From assembly GCF_040218065.1 (NCBI RefSeq), contig NZ_JAVJQE010000001.1:62001-126000 (forward strand): a DNA stretch of 64,000 nucleotides, given 5' to 3'. The stretch comes from Marivibrio sp040218065 (GTDB lineage: Bacteria; Pseudomonadota; Alphaproteobacteria; UBA8366; Aestuariispiraceae). The position numbers were made by a program, and so were the translations under genes. The notes under the pieces were generated by a model. That model saw only the letters and a program-made list of their open reading frames with translations. It did not search any database and was not told the DNA's origin. Shown one piece after another: positions 24,346 to 32,046 of the stretch; the first letter of the stretch is position 1; each line of letters opens with the position of its first letter.

Positions 24346-25298
24346 CGCGCCCCCCTCGCCCCGAGCTTCTCGCGCACGGTGCCCAGCACGCCCTTGGGGA
24401 AGAACAGGATCAGCGCGATCAGGGCCGCGCCGACAACCAGCAGATAGGCCGTCGTGAAGCCGCTGGTCACGTCGACCAGATAGAACATGGCGAGCGTGCC
24501 GAGGAGCGGCCCCAGCACCACCCCGGCGCCGCCCATCAGCACCCAGAGCAGCGGATAGATCGAATATTCGATGTTCGCGAAACTGGCCCCGACATAGCCG
24601 AACAGCAGCCCGTAGGCCGCGCCGGCGGCCCCGGCCATCGCTCCGGATATCGTAAGCGCGAGCAGCTTCATGCGATAGACGTCGTAGCCCAGCATGCGCG
24701 CGCGGTCCTCGTTCTCCCGCACGGCGACGAAGATCCGCCCGAGGCCCGATCGCGCGACGGCGAAGGAGGCGATCAGGCAGATCGCAAACAGCCCGAAGGC
24801 GACCGTGTAGCGCACCGTAGGCTCGATCAGCTCCAGGCCGAACAGCGTGCGCATGGCGTCCGGATAGACGAAGCCTTCGTCGCCGCGGGTGAACTCGCCG
24901 AAATAGTAGATCGTGAGGTAGGCGGCCTGGGCGAACATCAGCGTCACGATCATGAAGCTGACCCCGGCCGTGCGCAGCGCCACTGCGCCGGCCAGCACGG
25001 TCAGCGCGACCGCCGCCGCGAGCCCGATGACGAAGGCCCCGGGGCCGGAGACGGCGGCGAACTGGGCGGCCAGACCGGCCCCGTACAGGCCGGCCCCGAA
25101 GAACATGGCGTGGCCCAGGCTCAACAGCCCCGTGTAGCCGAAGGCGATGTTGTAGCCCATCGCGAAGCAGGCCAGCACCATGATCCGCGCGATGTTGATG
25201 TGGTGATAGTCGCTGAGCGCGAACTGCAGCGCGAAGAGGACGATCAGCACGCCGAGATGCAGCGCCGTCCCGCCGTCGGGGCGAAAGATCTCCCGCAT
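24333..25298 (-). CDS. livM: Branched-chain amino acid/amide ABC transporter permease LivM
   Basis: A 321-residue polytopic permease with the LivM hallmarks ARIMVLACFAMGYNIAFGY, TGLLSLGHAMFFGAGLY and AVRENEDRARMLGYDVYRMK (cytoplasmic EAA-like loop). The ATG at 25298 overlaps the livH stop (ATGA). It pairs with LivH to form the membrane channel. The in-frame extension to 26018 belongs to non-coding frames over livH. Confidence 0.93.
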   Translation of the reverse strand: MREIFRPDGGTALHLGVLIVLFALQFALSDYHHINIARIMVLACFAMGYNIAFGYTGLLSLGHAMFFGAGLYGAGLAAQFAAVSGPGAFVIGLAAAVALTVLAGAVALRTAGVSFMIVTLMFAQAAYLTIYYFGEFTRGDEGFVYPDAMRTLFGLELIEPTVRYTVAFGLFAICLIASFAVARSGLGRIFVAVRENEDRARMLGYDVYRMKLLALTISGAMAGAAGAAYGLLFGYVGASFANIEYSIYPLLWVLMGGAGVVLGPLLGTLAMFYLVDVTSGFTTAYLLVVGAALIALILFFPKGVLGTVREKLGARGARWLP

Positions 25299-26179
25299 CA
25301 CGCCGGGCGCTCCCCAAACAGGCCCTGCGGGCGCCAGACCAGGACGAAGGCGACGACCAGCGTCGCGATGATCTTGGCGAGCGTCGGGGAGAAGAACACG
25401 GAGATGACGCCGTCGCTCATCCCGATGATGACCGCGGCCAGCACCGTGCCGCGCAGGCTGCCGAGCCCGCCGATGATCACGACGATGAAGGACAGCAGCA
25501 GCGGATCGTGCCCCATCAGGTAATGCGCCTGCTGCACCGGCACGACGAGGACCGCTCCCAGCGCCGCCAGCATCGCCCCGAAGGCGAAGACGCCGCCATA
25601 GACCTTGTCGACAGGGATGGCGAAGGCGCGCGCGGTCTCGCGGTCGAATTGCGTCGCGCGCATCATCAGGCCGATGCGGGTGCGCGTCAGCCCCCACCAG
25701 ACGCCCAGCAACAGCAGACAAGCGGCCGCGATCACGAACAGCTTGTAGGCGGAATAGCCGAACCAAGGCAGTTGGATGCGGAAATCGAAGGGCGGCTGCA
25801 CAGGGCGCGCGTCGGGTCCGTAGGTCATCAGCACCGCCTGCTGAATGACGTAGAGCATCCCGATGGTGGCGACGATGGTGGCCTCGGGATCGTAGTTGAG
25901 GCGGGTCAGCACCGTGCGCTCGGCGACCGCGGCCAGCGCGCCGACGATCAAGGGGCTGACGATCAGCGCCGCCAGGAAGCCGATCGCCGGGTGGATCCCG
26001 ATCAGGCTCGCGACCCACCAGGCGATCACCGCGCCCAGCATGAAGAACTCGCCGTGAGCCACGTTCACGATGCGCATCACGCCGAAGACCAACGACAGGC
26101 CGAGCGCGGTCACCGCCAACACCGCCGCGCCGACGGCCCCTTCGAGCGAGGCGAGCAGGAAATAGGGGCCGAAATCCAT
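25298..26179 (-). CDS. livH: Branched-chain amino acid/amide ABC transporter permease LivH
   Basis: A 293-residue permease with GLSLVFGVMRIVNVAHGEFFMLGA near residue 30 and the LivH loop RATQFDRETARAFAIPVDKVYGG. This is standard for the LivH/UrtB-like family. It lies downstream of the binding-protein gene, separated by 153 bp that hold a dispersed repeat, and overlaps livM by ATGA. Confidence 0.93.
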   Translation of the reverse strand: MDFGPYFLLASLEGAVGAAVLAVTALGLSLVFGVMRIVNVAHGEFFMLGAVIAWWVASLIGIHPAIGFLAALIVSPLIVGALAAVAERTVLTRLNYDPEATIVATIGMLYVIQQAVLMTYGPDARPVQPPFDFRIQLPWFGYSAYKLFVIAAACLLLLGVWWGLTRTRIGLMMRATQFDRETARAFAIPVDKVYGGVFAFGAMLAALGAVLVVPVQQAHYLMGHDPLLLSFIVVIIGGLGSLRGTVLAAVIIGMSDGVISVFFSPTLAKIIATLVVAFVLVWRPQGLFGERPA

Positions 26180-26286
26180 GAGGGCGTCAGGTCCTGGGCG
26201 GCAAGGCGAGGGGCCGGCGCGAGGCGGGCTGAGACGGCCGGGTCTCCCCCGGCCATGACGAGCTCTTGATTCGAAACAAGCCCGTC

Positions 26287-26309
26287 ATCCCCGGGCTCGA
26301 CCCGGGGAT
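26287..26309. repeat. Alphaproteobacterial CCCCGGG-CTCGA-CCCGGGG intergenic repeat
   Basis: The stem CCCCGGG/CCCGGGG with loop CTCGA, preceded by CCCGTCAT and followed by GATCTCGCGG, is the familiar dispersed 'cgtcatccccgggct-gacccgggg' element of alphaproteobacteria. A partial companion (CCCCCGGCCATGACGAGC) lies at 26246-26263. It separates the binding-protein gene from livH inside the operon. Confidence 0.65.
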
Positions 26310-26332
26310 CTCGCGGAATGGAGGGCGCCGCT

Positions 26333-27643
26333 TTAGAGCGGCCGCTCGGTGTAGTCCACCTCGTCCTCGTAGAGCCCGGCCTCCATGCTGGTGGTGTGGA
26401 CCTTGACGAGGTCCGCGCCCTGCACCTGGCTGATATACTGGTGGCCGAAGACCTGATGGGTCTTGCCGTTGAAGATCTTGGCGCCCTGCGGGTGGGCCTG
26501 GCTTTCCGGGAATTCGGTCATCGCCTCGACCGCCTCGATCAGGGCGGGACGATCCTGCGGGCCGCGATAGCCCGAGGTCTCCATCCCGGCCTTGATGATG
26601 TTCAGGGTCTCCCAACAGCCGAACATGTGGGCGTAGGTGGAGACGTCCTTGGAATCCTCCACGCTCGCGCCGCGCGCGTCGACGCCCACCGCCTCGCGGT
26701 AGAACTTGTCGTAGGGCGTTTGGTCGGCCTGGGCGTGACGCGGCATGCCCTCCCAGAAATAGGTGCCGTCGAGGAACTCCAGCCCCGGGCTGTCGATGGC
26801 GACCGCCTCCAGGCTGTCGATGAAGCCGAAGATCTGCGGGCGGTTCGAGCCGTAGAACTCCCCCATCTCCTTGACGAAGGTGAGGACGCCCGGACCGACC
26901 ATGACGTGGTAGAGCACCTCGGTCTCGCGCGGGATCTTGGGGAAATACTTGAAGAAGCTGCTCTCCGTCGGCGGGATCGCGATCTTCTCGATCACCTCGC
27001 CGCCCTGCGCGGCGATCGCCTCCGAGAAGAAGTCGCGGTGGTTATGGCCGAAGGCGAAGTCGGGGAAGATCATCGTGACCTTCTTGCCGAGATTCTCCGA
27101 AACCCACGGGGCCATCGCGATCACCTGGCTCTTAACGTCGGTGATGCCCGGCTGCAGCGTGTAGCGGTTCAGCATGCCGGACGCCACGTGATGGCCTTCG
27201 CTGACGACGAAATAGGGGATCTTCAATTCGCCCGCGCGCGGGGCGGAGCCGATGACCACATGGCTGAACAACGTGCCGTAGGCGACGTCGCATTCATGCT
27301 GGGTCGCGAACTTCTCCACCACCTCGGAACCGCGCTTGGGATCGGTCCCGTCGTCCTCGGCGACGATCTCGACCGGGCGGCCGTTGATCCCGCCGGCGTC
27401 GTTGATCAGCTTGACCGCCGCGCTCGTGGTGCGGTCGTACCAGCGGCCGTAGGCGGCGCCGATGCCGGTGCGGTGGACCTGGAAGCCGATCTTGATCGGG
27501 GCGGAGCTCTGCGCCTGGGAATAGCGCACGAAGCCGGGCGAGGCGGCCAACGCGGCGCCCGCGCCCAGGCCGGCCAGCACCGAGCGGCGCGACGGCGCGG
27601 CGCCTGCGGCCCGGCCGCGGGACGGAGTCTTGTTCTCAGCCAT
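26333..27643 (-). CDS. ABC transporter substrate-binding protein (LivK/AmiC-like), Tat-exported
   Basis: The 436-residue periplasmic binding protein has a twin-arginine signal: SRRSVLAGLGAGAALAASPG at about residues 18-37. It continues with PIKIGFQVHRTGIGAAYG and GGINGRPVEIVAEDDGTDP, typical of type I periplasmic binding proteins of HAAT systems. The mature part resembles amide/amino-acid receptors; the ligand is not determinable. ATG 27643 has AGGAGG 10 nt upstream. It heads the liv operon, and a palindrome lies about 106 bp upstream. Confidence 0.9.
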   Translation of the reverse strand: MAENKTPSRGRAAGAAPSRRSVLAGLGAGAALAASPGFVRYSQAQSSAPIKIGFQVHRTGIGAAYGRWYDRTTSAAVKLINDAGGINGRPVEIVAEDDGTDPKRGSEVVEKFATQHECDVAYGTLFSHVVIGSAPRAGELKIPYFVVSEGHHVASGMLNRYTLQPGITDVKSQVIAMAPWVSENLGKKVTMIFPDFAFGHNHRDFFSEAIAAQGGEVIEKIAIPPTESSFFKYFPKIPRETEVLYHVMVGPGVLTFVKEMGEFYGSNRPQIFGFIDSLEAVAIDSPGLEFLDGTYFWEGMPRHAQADQTPYDKFYREAVGVDARGASVEDSKDVSTYAHMFGCWETLNIIKAGMETSGYRGPQDRPALIEAVEAMTEFPESQAHPQGAKIFNGKTHQVFGHQYISQVQGADLVKVHTTSMEAGLYEDEVDYTERPL

Positions 27644-27748
27644 CTGCTTGAAGCCTCCTGCTTTCCTGTTCGTCGAAGCCGCGGTTTTTATAGGCTCCGT
27701 CGCCTGTCCGGCGGGGAGGGCGGCCCTCGTTGCATTGCGAGAAAAAAT

Positions 27749-27762
27749 GTTCGTACACGAAC
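27749..27762. promoter_or_regulatory. Palindrome upstream of the liv operon, candidate operator
   Basis: GTTCGT-AC-ACGAAC is a perfect 6+6 bp dyad in an AT-richer stretch. On the minus strand it starts two bases after a TTGAAT hexamer that could be a -35 box, so a bound protein would block the promoter. It lies between the binding-protein gene and the 3' end of the next membrane-protein gene. The regulator is unknown. Confidence 0.45.
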
Positions 27763-27788
27763 GATTCAAAATCCAGAAGATTCTGTGC

Positions 27789-29180
27789 TCACGCTCCCGT
27801 CGGCGTCGAGAGCAGCCAGAGCCCGAAGACCGTGTAGCCCACCATCAAGCCGGCCAGCGGGATCTGCGACAGGGCCGCGCGCCGCGCCGATCCGTAGTGC
27901 GCCAACGCCAGAAAGTGCGCGAGACCCACCGCCCAGACATGGCCTATCACGATGGCGCCGGCCTGCAGGTTCCAGATCGCCTCGACCGACTCGCGGTTCA
28001 TCAGGAACGAGGTGACGACATGCATCTCCGCGACCCCCAACCAGTCGGCGCCGGTCGCGAACGGGTCGGTGATCGCGACCAGCCCGTACTGCGCGTTGAC
28101 CAGCAGCGCCGTCAGATAGTGCGAGAAGTGGTAGGCGAGCGAGATCGGCAGCAGCGAGAGCGCCAAGGCGCCGCCCCTGCCCGCGTCAGTGCGGATCAGC
28201 CCGCGCCCGTCGCCGCCGGCCAGCCGGTCGCCGATCCAAACGGCCAGGAAATAGGCGCCGCTCAACGCCGCCGCCGCGCCCAGCAGGCCGAGCGTGTTGT
28301 CGATCATGACGGCCGACCGCCCGGGAAAGTCCAACGGATTGATCCCGATCAGGTCGAGCCACCAGAAGGTCTTATTCAGCCCGTCGAACGAGACGGTCGA
28401 CAGCGCGGTCAGCACGAACAGCGCGGCCGTCGGGCTGGGCGCCGGGGCGGCGAAGATTTTCGCCCCCGGCCACGTCAGGCCGACCCCGCCGCCGGCCGTC
28501 CGACGAACCGGCGCCAGCAGCGCGATGAAGCCGAAGAAGACCGACAGGAATTCGCCGCGCCGCGCCCACTCCCGCTCGCCGACCAGCAGCATGGTCGCGA
28601 AGGTGAAAAGCCAATAGAGGCCCGCGGCGACCGCCAGGCGCTCCGGATCGTCGGGCGCGACGTCGACCAGTTCGAACCAGGCGAAGGCCAGCAGCGTCAC
28701 GATCGCAGGCCAGCGGCCGAGCCAGGGCGGCAGCCTGAGCGGCGCCGGCCCGATCAGCCGTCGGACGAGGCGCACCGGCCCGCTCCACGGGTTGATCCAG
28801 GCCCAAAGGTCGCCCAAAAGCGCATGCGCCAGCGTCAACGCGACCCACAAGCCCGTCCAGACTGCGATCGGCAGCGGGTTCAGCAGCGGATCGCGGGTGC
28901 CCGCGAGCCCCGCCGCCAGCAATAACAGCAACAACGCGAAGGAAAGCCAGCTGAGCGGCGCCGCGCTCTCCCCCGGCGCGCGCGCAGCCTCCGGCGGCTT
29001 CGGCGCGCGCGCCGGCGCGAGCAGCAGCATGAGGAAACTGGCCGCCACCGCCAGCGCCCCGCCGACGAGGTAATAGTCGGTCGGCAGCAGCATCACCATG
29101 CCGCGCTCCGCCACATGCGCGGCCGCAGGGGCGGGCGCGAAGGCTGCAAGGGCGGCGAGGAGCGTGATCAGACGGCGCAT
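27789..29180 (-). CDS. Polytopic membrane protein, resembles proteins annotated as fenitrothion hydrolase
   Basis: The 463-residue product has a cleavable-looking N-terminal signal (MRRLITLLAALAAFAPAPAAAHVAERG) followed by about 11-12 hydrophobic helices. The arrangement after the signal is a short motif, then a helix beginning LPTDYYLVGGALAVAASF. This is reminiscent of a poorly characterised family often labelled FedA-like fenitrothion hydrolase, and the label should not be read as function. Histidines cluster in transmembrane parts (AYHFSHYL, AIVIGHVWAVGLAHFLALAH), as in metal or cofactor-binding membrane proteins. The ATG at 29180 fits the signal peptide. Confidence 0.6.
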   Translation of the reverse strand: MRRLITLLAALAAFAPAPAAAHVAERGMVMLLPTDYYLVGGALAVAASFLMLLLAPARAPKPPEAARAPGESAAPLSWLSFALLLLLLAAGLAGTRDPLLNPLPIAVWTGLWVALTLAHALLGDLWAWINPWSGPVRLVRRLIGPAPLRLPPWLGRWPAIVTLLAFAWFELVDVAPDDPERLAVAAGLYWLFTFATMLLVGEREWARRGEFLSVFFGFIALLAPVRRTAGGGVGLTWPGAKIFAAPAPSPTAALFVLTALSTVSFDGLNKTFWWLDLIGINPLDFPGRSAVMIDNTLGLLGAAAALSGAYFLAVWIGDRLAGGDGRGLIRTDAGRGGALALSLLPISLAYHFSHYLTALLVNAQYGLVAITDPFATGADWLGVAEMHVVTSFLMNRESVEAIWNLQAGAIVIGHVWAVGLAHFLALAHYGSARRAALSQIPLAGLMVGYTVFGLWLLSTPTGA

Positions 29181-29503
29181 GGACGAGACGCTAGCCCAAG
29201 GCGCGACGGCCCCCAAGAGCGATCTTCATAGCCGTCCCCAACTCCGAGGGTGGCGTCGACTCCCGCCGTCGCGCCCCAACTTCCCCCCGGGCGTCGGCCC
29301 GGACTGGATCCGGGCCAACCGGTGTTCGCGCGCTCCCCAGGCTCCGGTTGTCCCGGCTCTTGCGGCCGCGACGACGGATGTTGGACGGCTTATCATCAGC
29401 TAGGTCTGGGAAGCGCAGCGGACGCGCCGTCACGCCGGTTCCCAATCCGGCCTGCAGCGCTTACGCTTCGCCCAACGGCCATCGTTCGAAAGAGGAAGCC
29501 TTG
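29181..29503. other. 323-bp divergent intergenic region
   Basis: No gene is supported here. A perfect hairpin GGCCCGGA-CTGGA-TCCGGGCC sits at 29296-29316 and resembles the dispersed CCGGG-type intergenic repeats. Promoters for the membrane-protein gene (minus) and pncA (plus) must lie here, but I see no convincing boxes. Confidence 0.5.
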
Positions 29504-30124
29504 ATGAACGACGAGAGCACAGCCCTGATCGTGATCGACGTGCAGAACGACTTCTGCCCCGGCGGCGCGCTGGAAGTGGGCGAGGGGGACCGGATCGTCC
29601 CCGTCTGCAATCGCCTGATGGCGCGCTATCCGCTTTGCGTCCTGACCCAGGATTGGCACCCGCGCGAGCATTTCTCCTTCGCCGCCAATCACGACGGCGC
29701 GGAGCCCTTCGGGACGATCGAGGCGCCCTACGGGACGCAGGTGCTCTGGCCCGTCCACTGCGTCCAGGGAACGGAGGGCGCCGCCTTCCATAAGGATCTG
29801 GAGACGACCCGCGCCCACATGATCGTGCGCAAGGGCTTCCGCCCGCACATCGACAGCTATTCCGCCTTCTTCGAGAACGATCAGAAGACGCCCACCGGCC
29901 TCGACGGCTATCTCAAGGATTTGGGGGTCAAGCGGCTGGTGATGCTCGGTCTCGCCACCGATTTCTGCGTCCATGACAGCGCGGTCGACGCGGTGAAGCT
30001 CGGCTACCCGGTGACGTTGGTCGAAGACGGCTGCCGCGGCATCGACCTCGACGGCTCGCTCGCGGCGGCGGTCGCCGACATGAAGGAGAAGGGCGTCGCC
30101 TTCGCGACCAGCGACGCGCTCTGA
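29504..30124 (+). CDS. pncA: Nicotinamidase PncA
   Basis: PncA hydrolyses nicotinamide to nicotinate for NAD salvage. The 206-residue cysteine hydrolase shows the catalytic Asp in IVIDVQNDFCPGG, the metal-binding QDWHPREHFSF segment, the catalytic Lys in IVRKGFRPHIDSYSAF and the nucleophilic Cys in GLATDFCVHDSAVDA. These are the full isochorismatase-fold triad with PncA-specific surroundings. ATG 29504 has GAGGAA nearby. It stands alone on the plus strand and converges on the RidA-family gene. Confidence 0.93.
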   Translation: MNDESTALIVIDVQNDFCPGGALEVGEGDRIVPVCNRLMARYPLCVLTQDWHPREHFSFAANHDGAEPFGTIEAPYGTQVLWPVHCVQGTEGAAFHKDLETTRAHMIVRKGFRPHIDSYSAFFENDQKTPTGLDGYLKDLGVKRLVMLGLATDFCVHDSAVDAVKLGYPVTLVEDGCRGIDLDGSLAAAVADMKEKGVAFATSDAL

Positions 30125-30140
30125 GCCGCCGGACCCGCGC

Positions 30141-30608
30141 TCAGCGCACCTGCACGATCGCCTCGACCTCCACCGCGACGCCGAGGGGGAGCGAGCCCGC
30201 GCCGACCGCGAAGCGACTGTGCCGGCCCTTTTCCTCGAAGATCTCGCCCATCAGGTCGGAGGCCCCGTTGATCACCTTCGGGTGCTCCTTGTAATCGGTC
30301 GGGCAATTGACGAAGCCGCCCAGCTTCACGATCCGCACGACGCGATCCAGATCGCCGTCGAGCGCGCGCTTGACCTGCGCCACGATGTTGAGCGCGCAGG
30401 TCCGGGCGGCCTGCTGGCCCTCCTCGAGCGAGAAGTCCTCGCCCACCTTGCCGACGAATTTCAGGTCGCCGTTCCAGAAGGGCACCTGGCCGGAGACGTA
30501 GAGCAGGTCGCCGACGGGGACGACTTGGGTGTAGGCGCCGGCGGCGGCCGGCGGCTCCGGCAAGGTGATGCCGAGTTTCTCAAGGCGGGCGTCGATCTCT
30601 CCGGCCAT
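30141..30608 (-). CDS. RidA/YjgF-family protein
   Basis: The 155-residue protein belongs to the larger (about 150-residue) RidA subgroup: AYTQVVPVGDLLYVSGQVPFWNG, QAARTCALNIVAQVKRALDGDLDRVVRIVKLGGFV and HSRFAVGAGSLPLGVAVEVEAIV. The last motif keeps the arginine used by imine deaminases of the family. It probably hydrolyses reactive enamines or imines. It converges on pncA with a 16-bp gap. Confidence 0.9.
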   Translation of the reverse strand: MAGEIDARLEKLGITLPEPPAAAGAYTQVVPVGDLLYVSGQVPFWNGDLKFVGKVGEDFSLEEGQQAARTCALNIVAQVKRALDGDLDRVVRIVKLGGFVNCPTDYKEHPKVINGASDLMGEIFEEKGRHSRFAVGAGSLPLGVAVEVEAIVQVR

Positions 30609-30724
30609 GGGGCGCTCCTTTCAGCTGTCCGTGCGGGGCGCGACTATAGGACCGGCTCTGCGGCTTTGCCAACCGGGCGCGGCGTTGCTATTTCAAAAGG
30701 CGGAGCAGGACGGTGAGGACAGCC

Positions 30725-31615
30725 ATGCGCGCGGCCGAGACGAGCGGATTGGAAGGGGTCTACCGGCTGACCGCCCCGGCGGACGGGACGGCGCAGGCCC
30801 CGGTCGTGCTGGATTCGCCGCATTCCGGCGCGGTCTATCCCGACGGCTTCAAGCCGCGCGTGCCGCGGCGCGAGCTGCGCCGGGTGGAAGACGCCTTCGT
30901 CGACGAGTTGTTCGCCGACGGCCCGGCGCACGGCGCGGCGCTGCTGGCCGCGCTGTTCCCGCGCAGCTTCATCGACCCGAACCGCGCCGTCGACGATCTG
31001 GACCCCGGGCTGATCGACGGGCCGTGGCCCGGGCGGCTCAACCCGACGGAGAAATCGCGCCTCGGCCACGGTCTGGTCTGGCGCAGCTGCCCCAGCGAGC
31101 GCCCGCTCTATCACGGCCCGCTGCCGACGGCCGAGGTCGCCTGGCGGATCGAGACCTTCTGGCGGCCCTACCATGCGGCGCTGGAGGATCTGCTGACGGC
31201 GGCGCACACGCGCTTCGGGGCGGTCTGGCATCTCAACTGCCATTCCATGCCGGCCAGCAGCAGCCCGGCGGTGCCGGGCCGCGCCGGCCAGCGCGCCGAC
31301 TTCGTCCTGGGCGACCGCGACGGCACCAGCTGCGCGCCCGCCTTCACGCAGTTCGTGCGTGACCGCCTCCAGGCGATGGGCTACACCGTGCGCATCAACG
31401 ACCCCTATCGCGGGGCGGAGCTGGTGCGCGCCTACGGTCGACCTTCTCAGGACCGGCACAGCTTGCAGATCGAGATCAACCGCGGCCTCTACATGCACGA
31501 GGCCGCGTTGGAGAAGACCGACGGCTTCGCGCGGCTCACGCGTGATCTCGGCCGTCTGGTCGCCGACATTTGCGATCACGCGCACGCCCAGACCGCCCGC
31601 TTCGCCGCCGAGTGA
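30725..31615 (+). CDS. N-formylglutamate amidohydrolase family protein
   Basis: This 296-residue enzyme-family member shows VVLDSPHSGAVYP near the start, RVEDAFVDELF, DPNRAVDDLDPGLI, HLNCHSMP and LQIEINRGLYMHE, the conserved set of the N-formylglutamate deformylase (HutG-type) fold. It would release formate from N-formyl-glutamate or a similar N-formyl compound. No hut genes are near. ATG 30725 follows a GAGGA site by 5 nt; a GTG four codons earlier is in frame but less likely. A dimethylformamidase-like gene two positions downstream also concerns formyl-amide chemistry. Confidence 0.88.
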   Translation: MRAAETSGLEGVYRLTAPADGTAQAPVVLDSPHSGAVYPDGFKPRVPRRELRRVEDAFVDELFADGPAHGAALLAALFPRSFIDPNRAVDDLDPGLIDGPWPGRLNPTEKSRLGHGLVWRSCPSERPLYHGPLPTAEVAWRIETFWRPYHAALEDLLTAAHTRFGAVWHLNCHSMPASSSPAVPGRAGQRADFVLGDRDGTSCAPAFTQFVRDRLQAMGYTVRINDPYRGAELVRAYGRPSQDRHSLQIEINRGLYMHEAALEKTDGFARLTRDLGRLVADICDHAHAQTARFAAE

Positions 31616-31655
31616 CGGACTCAGGCGACTGACATCGATTTAGGAGCGAGACGGC

Positions 31656-32012
31656 ATGAAGGTCTACGGCCTGAAGAATTGCGACAGCTGCAAGACGGCG
31701 GTCAAGGCGCTGAACGCCGCCGGCGTCGACTACGAATTCGTCGATTTCAAGAAGACCCATCTCGACATGGAGACCACGCAGAATTGGGCCGACTGGGTCG
31801 GCGCCGACAAGCTGGTGAACCGTGGCGGCACGACCTGGCGCAAGCTCGACGAAGGCTCGCAGGCGCTGGCCGGCGCGGACGAGGGCGCGGCGATGCTGGT
31901 GAAGGACAACCCATCGCTCGCCAAGCGCCCGGTGATCGAGCATGACGACGGCGAGGTCACCGTCGGCTTCGATCAGGAAGTGAAGGGCAAGCTCGGCCTC
32001 ACCATAGAGTGA
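31656..32012 (+). CDS. ArsC/Spx-family reductase-like protein
   Basis: The 118-residue thioredoxin-fold protein has an N-terminal CDSC motif (C9, C12) in VYGLKNCDSCKTAVKAL. LVNRGGTTWRKL and PSLAKRPVIEHDD follow, the signature regions of the ArsC/YffB family. YffB-like members are thiol reductases of uncertain substrate; a true arsenate role has no local support, as no ars genes are present. A GGAG ribosome-binding site lies 9 nt upstream. It precedes the dimethylformamidase-like gene by 34 bp on the same strand. Confidence 0.88.
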   Translation: MKVYGLKNCDSCKTAVKALNAAGVDYEFVDFKKTHLDMETTQNWADWVGADKLVNRGGTTWRKLDEGSQALAGADEGAAMLVKDNPSLAKRPVIEHDDGEVTVGFDQEVKGKLGLTIE

Positions 32013-32046
32013 GGCGCGCAGAGGCTTCGGGGGGAGCTCAGACGAC

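Noticed and set aside
31656..32012. Arsenate resistance gene
   Set aside because: ArsC-fold, but of the YffB/Spx-like type, and no arsR, arsB or acr3 is nearby.
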